A DNA stretch of 64,000 bases, from assembly GCA_951217055.1 (NCBI GenBank), contig OX578281.1, positions 29,389,101 to 29,453,100 on the forward strand, written 5' to 3'. The translations under genes were made by a program, and so were the position numbers. Position 1 is the stretch's first letter. Each line of letters starts with the position of its first letter. This document shows, piece after piece, positions 12,401-24,679 of this stretch. Source of the stretch: Gerris lacustris. Taxonomy: Eukaryota > Arthropoda > Insecta > Hemiptera > Gerridae. The notes beneath the pieces were generated by a model. It did not search any database. It was given only the letters and a program-made list of their open reading frames with translations, and was not told where the DNA came from.

Positions 12401-15224
12401 GGCGGGGGGGGGGATTTTTGAAGTTCTATTTTCGACATTTTTATGCGAAAACAATGGAATTCAATCTAAAAATAATATTATAAAGAATACTTTTTTCTTG
12501 AATAGTCGAAATTTTGTTAGGATCCCTCTTGTACGATTTTAGAAAATTGAACTATTTGGGTACAGGGTACATTTTGAACGAAAAGTTATACTACAAATCT
12601 TCATTTATGAACAAGCAGAAGAATTTATGAAGTGACTGTTCTTCGAAAATTAACAACTTTTAGAATTCACACGTATAAAGGCAACTCCATCCGTGGACAT
12701 ACTGTATATATAGGTATATATTTATATACCAAAAAATATATCTTCCCATAATTTTTAATCATCCTAAAATTTAAGAAGGGAGAATAGATAAATTTTAATA
12801 TTCTCGGTTTTTATTCCCAAACGAGAGTTTATGAAACTTACCGGCAGCACCAATTTCTTTTCATTACAGACTAGTATCGATTTTCAATTTTAACTTAATA
12901 TCACGTAAGCGATAAAAAAAAGAAACTCTGTTTTTCTACTTCAGGAATTTCAGGAGTCGAAAAAGAATTGAGATATTTTTTTAAATTATTTTTTTGTTAC
13001 GCACCAATCTTCTTAAAACATTTTCTTTTTATTTATTTAAAGTAATGTTACTTCGCTCGTTCCTAAACTCCATTTATTCTTGTTGGATTGAAACAAAAAA
13101 TAAATTGTACTTTAGATTTGTTATGAATATTATTTATTCTTATTATTGTCTTGAATCTGGTATTTTTCATTTTTTCTCCCTCTTCTATTTTTCTGGTTTT
13201 TTTCTTCTTGAACGCCATTTGTATTTTATTTCTTTCATAGTGCCCCCCCTCTATTCCCATTTTTTTTTTTTAATTTCAGTAAAAACCATTTGCCAAAGAA
13301 TAAACGATGGGCAGTCACGTATATATTTTCGTTACTACTAATCTTCTTTTGTATAAAATTTTATAATATCCATTTATTTTTCGATCTCTATCCATATATA
13401 CAGTCCATTCTGTCCATATATACAGTCCATAAGTTCCTGCAAGTAGTCAATGTACATATCTTAACTTGAACTAATTCACCCGGTTTTTCTCACCCTCATA
13501 TCTCTGCTCCCTCTTAAGATGGGCTTTTGAAATTGAAAACATAGATTAAGCTTAAGTAGGTTAGTATACCCTTAATTTTTAAGCCTTTTTTTAAAAAAAG
13601 AAAAATGGTACGCAAGAAAAATAGAACGTAAGAAAAATAGAACGTAAGAAAAATAGACGCAACGTTAGTGATTTTTTGTGAATTAACGGTTAGTCATATC
13701 GAAAAACTGATCACTGAATATAAACTGAGCACAAACAGCTACAGATTTTTAAAGATCTAAACCATTTTTACTCCTCCATCGGTTGTACCTTAGTTGGAGC
13801 TAGATTGATTGATACATTTTAGTTGTTGACTTGCAGCTCTTGTAGCTTGGACGGCTCAAATCTCTCAGTAATTCTCTTTAAATTGAGTTGTGTCATTTGT
13901 TTATTTGGTACATTAACCAAAGAGGATATGGACTAAAGAAGGGGATCAGACTTGACATCAATGTAGATACTTTTCTTACAGCCTTCATAGTAACCACAAT
14001 GAAAGAAAATAAATAAAAAAAATGTCGTATGTTTTATCAGGTTGGCGTGTGAGAATTTTTAGTCGTTGATTAATGTTTTACGGCGAGTTTATGTGTTGGA
14101 TTAATATTTATTGTGTAGTACCTTACCGGTAGCTTCTTAGTTTTTCCGTATTGATAGTCATGAGTGTTTGTTAAAAAAATACTTATGTTTATTTTACATT
14201 TATGCATGTTTATTGTTTGTCCTCTTTTTTTTTTTTTTAACGGCAAACAATGTGTACATAATATCTATATATACAACAATATAAAGCATTAATATTAAGC
14301 GTTGACAATTTAAAACAAATACAAAGTTTTAATATTAAATTGAGGAGACTAGTAATGTTATACGATTACAAATAAATAAAATAATGTTAGATATCCCTTC
14401 AAAGATTTTATTACATGTAATAACGAACAGAATGTATAAAGATAAAGATACATTTTATTTTTACATACAGCATTCTAGCTTCGCCGTAATAAAATAAATA
14501 AAAAATATAACACTAGCTGAATTCCCATTCTTCAATTGGGAGTGGTATTTAAATGTACTTTTTTCTTTTTTTTATGGTTTTATAAACTACAGTCAAATTT
14601 GAAGAAATTAATGTTATTTTACTGAATGCGAATGTCTAAATACCACAGAAATTTCCTAAATTCCTCCTCTCTTATTTGCATACCCTCTTCCCTCGGATAA
14701 AATATTTAGCAAAACTTCCTTATTATGATTGGATTCCTTATATTGACGGGAGAAACTGTTTTAAAAGTTAAGTTTCGGAGACGGGAAAAGCAGAGGTATT
14801 TTCCTTCTGTATATCCCCATCCCCATCCCCCCACCTACCCCAGCCTTGTTGCGTTGAAATTGGAATTACATATCTTTTGAAGCGAGCGTAGCGAGCGTCG
14901 TGCATTCAACGAAATATGCACCATGTATGTTTGTGTGTATCCCAAACGTGTGACGATAACTTAAGTAAAAGTTGACCTATTTTTGGTGAAATTTGTTACA
15001 CATTTTGGTACATGTTATTTTACCAATGCCCGGGACGAGTTCGTTGGACAACGTTATCCGCCTTAGCGTTCGCGCGCAAACGTAAGCTTCAAATGTATAA
15101 TTGGAATTTTAGGACGGGAAAAAATGTTAACTCTTCATCTACTATTCGATGAGGCAAACATTTTTTTAATTACAATTTTTTTGTAAAACCAACCCCTTTA
15201 AAGTGTTAAAGATCTCTAAAGCTA

Positions 15225-15602
15225 AAGCGGACCTAAACGTTTAATAATTACAAGATAAAAAGAACTTTTTATATACTGCGTTTTTAAATTTTCTGTCATA
15301 AATCTTAAATTTGAAACCCGTCTAAATGAAGATCGTAAATATGGGACATGTCAAAACAAATAAAATAACTCTCGGATTTGTTCCGAACTAACTTTCCATA
15401 CAGCAAAATGTGCTGAAAACGAATTAAATTCTGCTGAAATATGGCTAAAAGTATTAAAATAATGCATTGTCATCGTGTTCTGAGCTATTCTAAAAGTTTG
15501 AAATGTCTAGCTACTCGGGAAGTTAGTTGAAAATCGATTGCAAGATTTGTACTGGACACCCCCACAAACCAACAACCAAACAAGAAAGCAAGCTAATACT
15601 CT
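15225..15602 (+). repeat. LINE-like 3' end repeat (family D), copy 1
   Basis: About 370 bp, ending in a short (acaaac/caaa)-type tract followed by aagaaagcaagctaata, is repeated in the same orientation at 47385-47812 at roughly 85-90% identity by eye. The second copy ends in a clean (caaa)n tract. Long non-coding sequence plus a simple-repeat tail and identical 3' termini suggest 5'-truncated copies of an RTE-type LINE or a SINE that shares its tail. No reverse transcriptase frame is present. Confidence 0.6.
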
Positions 15603-15999
15603 AAGATCCGGTATAAGAAATATATACCCTCATCTGTTATTTAATGATGATAAAAGAATATATGCTAGATAATATATAGATTGATACATCGCAAATAGGT
15701 TGCCTAGCTAAATCGCGTACCGATGATGTTAAATAATAAAATGTTTAATTACATTTTTTTGATGAACTTCCCCGATTGGTTATTTATGAAAATCGAGCAT
15801 TACCTGAGAGAATTAAATTTTATTTTGTTTTGATATTATAAAACTGATATAATTGTTGAATGTTTGACAAAATTAAGAAATCAGTTTAATTATCAATTAT
15901 CCATCAATCGATTTAATTATTGTACTGTTAATATAATATCCATTTGCTTACTTATTCTTCACCTTCTTAGAGGTGGTTTGAGATATATCTTCAGTAAAG

Positions 16000-16293
16000 T
16001 TGGGATTGATTATTATACGCCAGCTGTATGAAGTTTGTAACTCAAAGCCGCACCAGGATCTGATATTAATCTTTTTTGAGTGGAAATCGTTGGAAAGATA
16101 TCACCCAATCTTAGTGCAACTTGCCGAGGCAACCAACAGATATAATCTCAGAGTTCAAAGGGAGGTCAAAGAACGAAAAATATACGTCACTTTACTACCT
16201 GGTGGTTCAAGTCTTGCCCTCGGTACAATCTACAATCACGTACGTCCTACGTGTCTCCCTCTACTAGAGCCATGCAAATTAAAAAATTCATGA
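16000..16293 (+). other. Unrecognised 97-residue open frame
   Basis: This open frame has a less AT-rich stretch (16010-16270) than its surroundings and includes LAEATNRYNLRVQREVKERK and YVTLLPGGSSLALG. I do not recognise it. It has no signal peptide, membrane segment or known motif. It lies wholly inside a calcineurin A intron, with no obvious splice sites or polyadenylation signal that would make it a gene. It may be a decayed transposon fragment, an unannotated nested gene, or chance. Confidence 0.2.
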
Positions 16294-18419
16294 TTATCTT
16301 ACATTTACGGGAGCCAAGCAAGCACCACTGGAGCCGTATTTCTTTTCTTAGAATATCAAAGGTGGCGGGAGTGTTGCTTTTAAGGATAAAGGAAAGAAAT
16401 ATATTTTAGTCACATGAAAACATCTCCTCATGGATTTTCAATTTAAATAATATATCTGGAGACTTGCCGATCTCTTTCGCTTATGTAGATGTATTTATTT
16501 GAAAAGATTTAGTATTATTTATTTAATATTTTAAACTTCTTATCTCATGAATTAATTTGTTTTTGACTAATGCGTTTCATTCTAGCATTTTTAAATAATC
16601 TGATATATATTTATAAATTTAATTAAGTTAAATAATCATAACTAATAAAAAACTAACTTTAGAATTATGAATTTAATAACTGTAATCATATTAAGCTGTT
16701 TTATGTTACACACTAATTCAATTTAAAATTTTAACTCGATTTTATTTTACCTCTTTTAACTGTATATTTTACCTCTTTTAATTCACTGATAAATTTATTT
16801 TACTCCCGAGGAGGGGGAAAGAAAAATACATAATTCAATAAGACGGGGATATTCTTGAGATGTTAACCTTAATATTAATATAAATTCTAAAAATATTAAA
16901 TTATTATCTAAAATTTGGATAAACAGAATTATTTTAACCTTTTGAACATGAGAACCAAGAAATCAAATAAATATTTATAATGGTTTCATCTCAAGAATAT
17001 AAAATAAACGCGATGAAAAGGTTGTCGATGTTTTGATGAAATTAATAAATATATCTATTCAGGAAAGGTTACAGAATCGACCCTCTAATATGTTATAATT
17101 TATAATTTATATTTTTAAAGAAGAGTGTGTTAGTTTTTTTGGCCATTATACAAATCTACAGTTTCATTTGAAGCTATAAGCACTATACCCCAAACAAACT
17201 ATTTAATAACTATAGATTTAAATAACTAAAAGGTATTCTTTATCAACCAAAAATACTAAAAACAAATAAACAACAGGAACGATAAAACAATTTAATAAAT
17301 AGTGGTTGTAACATTTACAATTACAAAATTGTGTCTGAGTTGGTGTCAGATGGATTTTTTCTTTATATTTCTTTTAAAATAAACTACATTTTTTCGTCGA
17401 AACAACAAATGTTAATATTGACGGTGTTCAAGGGTTTAAAAAGCTGTTAAGATGGCTTAAGAAGAAGGGTAGTTTAAAGTCCCTGAGGAAATATTTCTTG
17501 GCAGGGAGTTTTAGCGCTCACGTTTTCACCGGCAATAGCCTTAAAGCGACGCCCGGGATCTATTAGCACAAGATATACAGCGCACCATTTAACCTATAAA
17601 ATATTACCGACCACTAAACACAAGACCACCAAGCCTTTAGGCAGCTACTTCACTAAAATTGTGACCTCGTTCCCAAACCACCATTATACTTGCATGATAT
17701 TCCCCTTCCTTTCTAACCCTTATATATTTAAAAACTCTTTTTAGCCGAAAAAAAGGCAAAAACGTTCATATTTGTCACCGAAAAGATAATTAATATTTAA
17801 AATAACTAGTGGATCGTGTACCGTTAAATATGCCATAACATCTCTCCAATATAACTCGTACTGATCTTTTTCATATGCAAGTACACAATTACCTGGTCCA
17901 GTGTTTTCTCTTAATGTTACACTACGTCTGTGAGAAAGAAAAAAATCACTAAGAAGCATAAAAAAAAATTAATAATAATAATAATTATGAACATAAGTGA
18001 ATAAATGAATTTTTAAAAATGTATCGACTTCATTAAAGCGAGTGCTCCTTGTATTAAAATAATGCTTTAAGTTAATAGCTGTTGCGTGAGACGACAAATT
18101 AAACGGGCGTTGGAAAAATGGTGGGTTATTTTGAAGCTGGATATTTCTCCTAAAGAATATCTACTTTCTATATAGGTCTTAGGCAGTTTAAATTTTTAAA
18201 CCGTGTATTACACTTCTCCCTCCGACTGTATGAATACAAATTAAGATCTATAATTTAAATTCCAACAGCTTCAAAACAATGTTTGCCACATCAAGTATTA
18301 ACCTGGTGAAAACTTAGAACTTAGTTAATACCCATTTTATGATGTTTAATACATTAGAGCGTATTTAAGTAAATTATGTCATATATTTATATATCGCAAG
18401 AAGTATAGACTAGTACTAG

Positions 18420-18700
18420 TCGGGTACGAACCACTTATTCGAACCTAGTAAGTAGGCCTTACTTTAGGCCCTTTTTACCCGTCCTGTAAAGAGTTCCAGC
18501 CACTTATCATACCACTGTACATTATACCGCTGAAGAGGATGGTGTGTTAACAGTAAGCCATATGTAAACTAGAGCATCACGGGTAGGATCGAACCCACGA
18601 CCTCGTGCCGCCTTTGATTCATTGATGGTGGAACAGAGGTTCCAAGTAATTTGTTCTACACGGTCACTCTGGCCCCCCGATTATTATTAAAACCCCCTAC
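18420..18700 (-). repeat. tRNA-derived SINE
   Basis: On the minus strand, GGTCGTGGGTTCGATCC is a good pol III B box, preceded by tRNA-like sequence (ggcggcacga). It is followed by a body containing ttacaggacgggt. A related copy, with ggcggtcgtaggttcgaattcc and ttacaggaaaggttgc, sits at 30900-31150 on the + strand. The two share order and spacing, which supports a SINE family rather than an isolated tRNA fragment. The borders are approximate. Confidence 0.6.
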
Positions 18701-19151
18701 TCTGGCAAGGTGCAGACAAAGCTGATTAAGTGATACATATGGTTGCGACTGTTAATTATACAATACATGTCATACAAATGATAGAGCGAATCGCTGACCC
18801 AGTGTCATTCATTACATTTATAATACGTCCTGTGTCAGACCCTTTGACTGTAATGCCATAGATTATAAGATCATTATTATTAAAATGCAGATTGACTGCA
18901 GTGACCCTTTATTATACTTTGCATATAAAGATATAGATCATTCAGGGATGTAAGAAAAAAACACTCAGTTTTTTCATTTGGCACCGGTTCGGCTAAACCG
19001 GCTATTTTCAAGCTTAAAATTAAGTCATTTATTTAAATTAGATTCAACAATATGAGAAAAAAATTGTTTAAATGGATTAGATAATTTACCTGAGATAGTT
19101 TACATTTTTACACTTTAAGTATTTTCATAATAAATAAATGTATGTTAGAGA

Positions 19152-19368
19152 CAGTGGCGTAACTATGGGCCCGCATTGCGGGGGGGCCCCCAGTGTCAGT
19201 GGGCCCCCAAATCCAGAAATAACTATCCTTGTACCAACGTCGAGGGGGGCCCCCAATCCTGAAAGCAAGAGGTTTTTTTTTTTTCTTTTTTGCTCATCGA
19301 TTTTACTTTGGCGAGGGGCCCCCAAAAATTTCTTGTGGGGGGGCCCCAATGGTCTAGCTACGCCACTG
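19152..19368. mobile_element. hAT-type MITE, copy 1 (217 bp)
   Basis: The terminal inverted repeats begin CAGTGGCGTAACTA on the left and, on the opposite strand of the right end, CAGTGGCGTAGCTAGA. It is flanked by gttagaga (19144-19151) and gttagagc (19369-19376), an 8-bp target duplication with one mismatch, as expected for hAT insertions. The interior has several G and C runs (gggggggccccc) and a T tract. A second copy with the same interior and a perfect 8-bp duplication is at 47032-47245. It is non-autonomous; its open frames are shadows of the G/C runs. Confidence 0.88.
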
Positions 19369-19424
19369 GTTAGAGCGCATGTGGAAGAGAAACAAATAAA
19401 TGCAGAAGATTGAAACTTATATGG

Positions 19425-19660
19425 GTCCAACAAGGGGCTAATTATGACCTACCATGCAAATTGCATTACACTCGTAAGTGTAGTTTTTTAAGATGTTATA
19501 GTTCACAAAAATTGAGCGACAGACAAACACGGAACCAAAAATGTTCTCTGATGTCTGAAACGGATTTCTGTATTGGAATTTTTGAAATTGGAGAAAAAAA
19601 ATATTTTCCTTCTTCAGAACGATCACATAGCTAATGTGACCTTTGATAAGCTCAGAAGCA
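19425..19660 (-). repeat. Family A interspersed repeat copy (inverted)
   Basis: Read on the minus strand it matches the family order: gagcttatcaaaggtcac, agctatgtgatcgttctgaa, a gacatcagagaacattttt word, ccgtgtttgtctgtcgctc, then aattagccccttg. It directly follows the hAT MITE. It is non-coding; the two opposed open frames here are not genes. Confidence 0.65.
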
Positions 19661-19794
19661 AAAATACATTGATATAAACGTTTAAATTCACATCATAAAC
19701 ATTTACAGAATTTAATTCCTTTTCCCTCTCTTTTTGTAGAATTATACGATATTAATTATTATTTCATAATGAGTTAAAAAAGACTAGGCAGGAA

Positions 19795-19823
19795 GGGGGG
19801 GGGGGGGGGGGGGGGGGGGGGGG
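19795..19823 (+). repeat. 29-nt G homopolymer
   Basis: An uninterrupted run of 29 G residues is followed by agaaagcg. Such a tract can form G-quadruplex structures and is hard to sequence, so its true length may differ. Confidence 0.9.
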
Positions 19824-20524
19824 AGAAAGCGATACTGGGTGTGAATATAAATTTCCTTTTTCATTTAATGAGAATATTTAAAACTGGAATAATTTAAACG
19901 GGTAACGAATTGGCTTTAATATTAATACATTTTGTATCATTATGTTTCATTTCAATTAAATAATTGAATACAGAATAAAGTGAAGGCCAAAAACAACGAT
20001 TAATGGAAACACAAAATTTGAAATATTTTACTTTACTTGAAACTAAAATTACTGACAGAGTATAAGTATGTATATCGATATTTAATTTGTTTATCAAATG
20101 GTTTTTGGCCGCGAGTTATAAAGTTGAAATTTGGCTTATGGCTGCCGTATTTCCTATTTAACGGTGTTTGCACTTCCTTCCACGGCAATGGAAAAAGACA
20201 TGAAAAAAAGCATAATAATAATTAAACACAAAATGTAATAACCCAACTAATAATATAGTCTAATACAACTTTTAGACTACTATTTACAATCAATATCATA
20301 TCATTGGTTTAGATGTCCGCTAAGCGGAGGAATTCTCCATTTTGAAGGAGGATATTGTTATGTATTTTTTAAGATTGTTATATCTTGAAAACCATTTGGT
20401 CTAGGGCCGTGAAACATAAATTCCTGTTAAAGGATGTTTTAATCTGCCGTTTGAATTTTTAATGATAGTCATATAATATTTATAAGTATTATAATATAAA
20501 AAATCGGGTACGGGGTACCTCGGA

Positions 20525-21295
20525 ACTTTTCCTCACTTCAGAGGCCACTAAAGTGGCCTCTCCTGCCTGAAGCTGCAGGAGGAAGCAGCATTGGACGTGG
20601 TCTGTACTTGTATGGGTGACCGTTCTGAACTAACTGATTTATAATAATTCTTAAAAAAAAACCTTATTTTTAATACCTGTATTTTATTTAATTATTTGAA
20701 GTTTGGCGGTATTTTGACAGATGTAAACAAACTTTGACGTCATCAACATTATTGCACTAATAAATAATTATATTCGCTTATAACTTTTAAACTAATTAAT
20801 GGAATTTCATCGGTTTTTTTATATTTGTTCCTTAATTTTTTCCGGTTCCAACGCTATGCTATATGTCAAAAACCTATTTATACTTTCAGTATTATTAACC
20901 GTCCAAGTTTAAAAATTCAAAAATTTATAACTTCAAAATGGCGGCCAAAATCAAAATGAAATTTAGTGGGCTTGTTTGTCATACAGAGAGGTACATTCGA
21001 GCCAAATTTCAACTCGATCAGGACCATTTTTGATTTATTACGATTTTTTTTAATTTTGCTGACTCAGCAAATTGGGTTCAAGGTGGCGGAAAAAGTTTTC
21101 CGGGCGGCACGCCCAATACCTTGGGCGCTACGATGATAACTCACATACACACACACATACACACATACATACGACATGCTGAAAACCACTCAGGAGGTCT
21201 TAAAAACACCTAAAACCTATAATTCTGTTGAAATCTCGAAAAACAATTTTTTGGTGAAAACAATACTTTTCCTAATATTAGTAGTGAGGAAAAGT
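20525..21295 (+). mobile_element. Element with 5S-rRNA-like head and inverted ends
   Basis: The segment starts ACTTTTCCTCAC and ends GTGAGGAAAAGT, a perfect 12-bp inverted match. Near the start, 20582-20625 resembles the internal promoter region and 3' part of 5S rRNA: GAAGCAGCATTGG, then GTACTTGTATGGGTGACCG, against the usual animal AAGCAGCGTCGGG and GTACTTGGATGGGTGACCG. The remainder is non-coding and contains a (CA/CATA)n tract near 21142-21172. A 5S-derived head is the hallmark of SINE3-type elements. The inverted ends and long body could instead mean a composite or a LINE-mobilised element with a partly copied tail. A small hairpin, gaggccac/gtggcctc, lies at 20541-20560. Confidence 0.55.
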
Positions 21296-23130
21296 ATTTT
21301 TAAGCCACCTATGCATGATTAAATCTGGAAACTGAAGGTGCTACAATCATTAAACGAGCGGTAGGGAGATTTCTTAGTTGAATATTGAGTGATTTAACAT
21401 AGGATATTTTTCCGCTAATATAATTCAAGATGACGGACAATTTCGTATCATTTTTTGCTATATCTTTAGAACCATTAGAACTAGAACTTTGACATTTGGA
21501 ATTTAGTCACTTATTGTGATATTAACATATGCTCCATAACGGAATTTTACAATTTATCTTTTAAACTCAAGATGACGGCTATTAGTATTTATATAAGCTA
21601 TATCCCCCTACTTATATTTTTTAATATCGCAATAGCTAAACTTTAAAGTATGTATCCTTCGATAATTTAGACGTCCACTAAGCAAGGTTTTTATTATCCG
21701 GTATTTTAATCTTCAGTACGCAGTACCATGTAGACTACAACCTTTAAATTTAGAAATAAGTTACTTATTATGACATAAGCATGTTCAATACAAGGATTTT
21801 TGAAATCTAACCCTTAAGGGGCCTAGTCAAATGGGGGAGTGAAATAAAAATGACTGAGCCCAGCCCGAATTATCCTTACTAAGAACTTAACATTTTAGAA
21901 AAGGCTACTCCTAAGAACATAAACAAGTTTTTTTCGATATCGACTTCTAGGAGGTAAAGTGGGAGGAGAGAGAGAAGGAAAAGAGGCTACGAATTTGAAA
22001 ATTTAAGAGTTAAGAAGGGAGTTGGTTAATTTTTTCTTTACAAACCACTTACAACTTTTAGAAGATTCTTGGGATGGAAGTTCATTCCTAAAGAGTAGAA
22101 ATATAGGTATCGGGAAGAGAGGATAAGCAAGACAGTCTAAACAACTAGGACTATGATATAACAAAAACACTTACAGTATAATTATTACAATAATACATTA
22201 CTATTACATGAATGCTTATGGTCATTTACGCTAGAGATGTAAAATTTAAGTATTATTTTCTCACAACATAAAAATGTTCAATGATTTTTATTTTTTTGTT
22301 TTTTGGTGTTTTGAGTTTTTTTTTTATAGAATTACTTTTTTATTTTATTCACCAATGCTTTTCTTTTTTCATACACCCAGGGCAACGCCAGACACTTCAG
22401 CTAGTAAAATATAAACTGTAACACCTAGATCAAGAAAAAATAATTAGAATAGTTATAAAAGATAAATTTTAGATATACTTGGGAAAGTAGAGTTGATATC
22501 ATTAGTATTATTAAAACGAACGCCTCTCTACAAAATATATGATAAATAATTAATTTACGTGAAATATTGCTTATATTACTATTTAGAATGAAATCTATTT
22601 ATGGTTGTTTAGTTTAAAACTAATTTGCCTTTTATCTGTTGACACTATCGTTATTTGGAAAGGTTCAAAATAATCATTTCATTTTCAAGTGGCTTAGTTT
22701 AATATTTAGTCTATTTTGTATTTCAGATGTTTTGATGTGATCTAATGGTTGGAGTATTTAGTTATGGGAATGGGGTTTCCCTTTCGTTGTACATATTTAT
22801 GATGAAAACGTTATATTTGTTGGTATAATGTGCGGTTTGAATTTGATGCAGCATAATTCAAAGCTTAAATTCACTCGCTTTAATGTTGTGAAAATGTTTG
22901 CGTTATTACAGGGATGTCGAAATATCCTCGAGTATCAGGTTATTTAGTCAGTTTCTCTCTCTCTCTCTCTCTTCCAAGCTTTATTATTATTAGTCCTTTG
23001 TGAAGTTGAAATGTTATTTTAATGTCAACAAAGCTTATCATTATAAATTGTTATTTTATTTTCTCATAATGTCTCCTGCTTTTGTTTGATGTATATTGAC
23101 TTCTTCTTAAACATTCTATCCTTTATTTAG

Positions 23131-23580
23131 GGTCCGCAGCTAAAAACGAGGACCTTATACAGTAATAGCCGGCTTACGCTACCCCGTCTTTCACAAATCC
23201 GGAGTTACGTGATTTTCTAATCCTCCTCTTTCCGCCGGCTTCGTCTTTGAAGCCGAAAATTAAATTTAATAGTGGATGGTGATGCCATTCGAGAACTGCT
23301 GGATTCACACAATCAGGACCTGACAATTGCTGAGCTCATAAAAAGGCATGAGTAAAACATTGAAAAACCTGATTCTTTCGACCCAGTTTAATTAGAAGAT
23401 CAAATGACGGTTGCAAACTTGATAAAAGGTCTCAGTTCAATTATAAGATCAAATGACGGTTGCAAACTTGATAAAAGGTCTCAGTTCAATTAGAAGATCA
23501 AATGACGGTTGCAAATTTGATAAAAGGTCTCAGTTCAATTAAAAAAGTGTTAAATATTTTGAAAAACATTGACTAACACA
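23131..23580 (+). pseudogene. Tigger/pogo-like DDE transposase remnant, left part
   Basis: A frame with stops reads VDGDAIRELLDSHNQDLTI, then AELIKRHE, then DSFDPV, DQMTVANLIKGLSSI and KKVLNILKNID. This order is typical of the C-terminal region of Tigger/jerky-type transposases (acidic helices followed by IEKGLQILENID-like sequence). Internal stops and a 49-bp triplication (23401-23541) show it is dead. The upstream ggtccgcagc ... cggcttacgc sequence near 23131-23175 may be the decayed element end. The frame is cut at 23580 by a CACTA-like insertion and resumes at 28314. Confidence 0.55.
23401..23541 (+). repeat. 49-bp tandem repeat, three copies
   Basis: The unit starts caaatgacggttgcaaactt and repeats at 23401, 23450 and 23499, with near-perfect identity. 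It duplicates the MTVANLIKGL-coding part of the Tigger-like pseudogene. The 49-bp unit is not a multiple of three, so each copy shifts the frame. Confidence 0.9.
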
Positions 23581-24140
23581 CACTGAGAAAAAAAAGAGGC
23601 GATTTTTGGGTAGCCGCTGACCAAAAATATTGTTGCGGCCGGGACCACCAGAAGTTCGTTGCGATAACAAGTCGAGTTTAGTAGACCGTTAACAATAGAC
23701 TTTTAGTAGCTGTAATTGTAATTTGTATTGTAGCGGTAACCAAGAAAGTTTGTAACTGTTATTAAATGAAAAAAATCTGTATTTGCTGCAACAATGTTTT
23801 TAGTTGCCGTCAACAGTCTGTATAGTCACGGCAATTATTTTTATAGTTACTGCGACTACACTTTTTTTGCCAGAACATAAATAATAGTTGCTGTAACTAC
23901 AAAATTTGTTAGCGCTGCTGTGTAATTAATGACCCCAACAATATATATTTTACGCTAGCTACATTAATTAGTTTGCTCAACTATAACAATAGTTGCTGTG
24001 CCTATTTAACAGTTGCTGTAACTCCAAAATTTGTTCCCGCTGCTGTATAACATAATGACTCCAACAATGAATGTAATTCCCCCAATTATGTATATAGTCA
24101 CACCAAACATAACGTTTGTCATCCTCAACAATAATTATAT

Positions 24141-24201
24141 TCCCCTCTACTACTCTTTTGGCTCCTGCATAATTGCAGGAACCAAAAGAGTAGTTAAGGG
24201 A
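24141..24201. repeat. Inverted repeat hairpin inside CACTA-like element
   Basis: Arms 24149-24169 and 24174-24194 are 21 bp with one mismatch and a 4-nt spacer. Pairing extends loosely outward to ttcccct/aagggaa. The two opposed open frames here arise from this symmetry. Confidence 0.85.
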
Positions 24202-24481
24202 ACTATCCATGGTGGGACCTGTAGTAGTACGCCCTCTCCGATTACAAAATATATTATTGTTTATACAGTTAAGTATTTTAGGCCAAGCAATTTATTGAGA
24301 GCAAAATAATTTAGAATTTATTGGAAGCATTTTAGATTGCTTCCAATAATAATCTTTTTTTAAATTTATAACTTTGTTTGCTTTTAATAAATTCCATTAC
24401 CTGAGACACTCAACAGTATAAACAATCATCTATTTTGCAATCGGAGGGTGCATACTACTATAGGTCCCACCATGGATAGCT
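24201..24481. repeat. Foldback with about 70-bp arms
   Basis: The left arm (24201-24270: actatccatggtgggacct, cgccctctccgatt, attgtttatac) is the inverse of the right arm (24409-24481: gtataaacaat, aatcggagggtgc, aggtcccaccatggatag). The middle holds a smaller hairpin (attggaagca/tgcttccaat near 24319-24347). It abuts the hairpin at 24141-24201, so the two may form one composite foldback element. Confidence 0.75.
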
Positions 24482-24679
24482 ACCATGACATTTACAACTA
24501 TACTACTACTAGTACCCTGAATTCATACTTACTCATTGAATGTGACTTTTTATTTCATTGCTTTACTGACTAAGTATTCAAAGCATAAAGCATGACATCG
24601 AACTTACTTAAAAGTTACAACTTTTGTATTGAAACAAGTCAGTAAAGTAAAGAAAATTTATAAAACGTTGCAATAAAAG

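Noticed and set aside
12994..13341. 115-residue hydrophobic frame
   Set aside because: It reads T-rich intron sequence; an opposing frame is also open and no domain is recognisable.
19125..19433. Opposed 91- and 102-residue Gly/Pro-rich frames
   Set aside because: They lie within the hAT MITE, and the sister copy does not conserve the frame.
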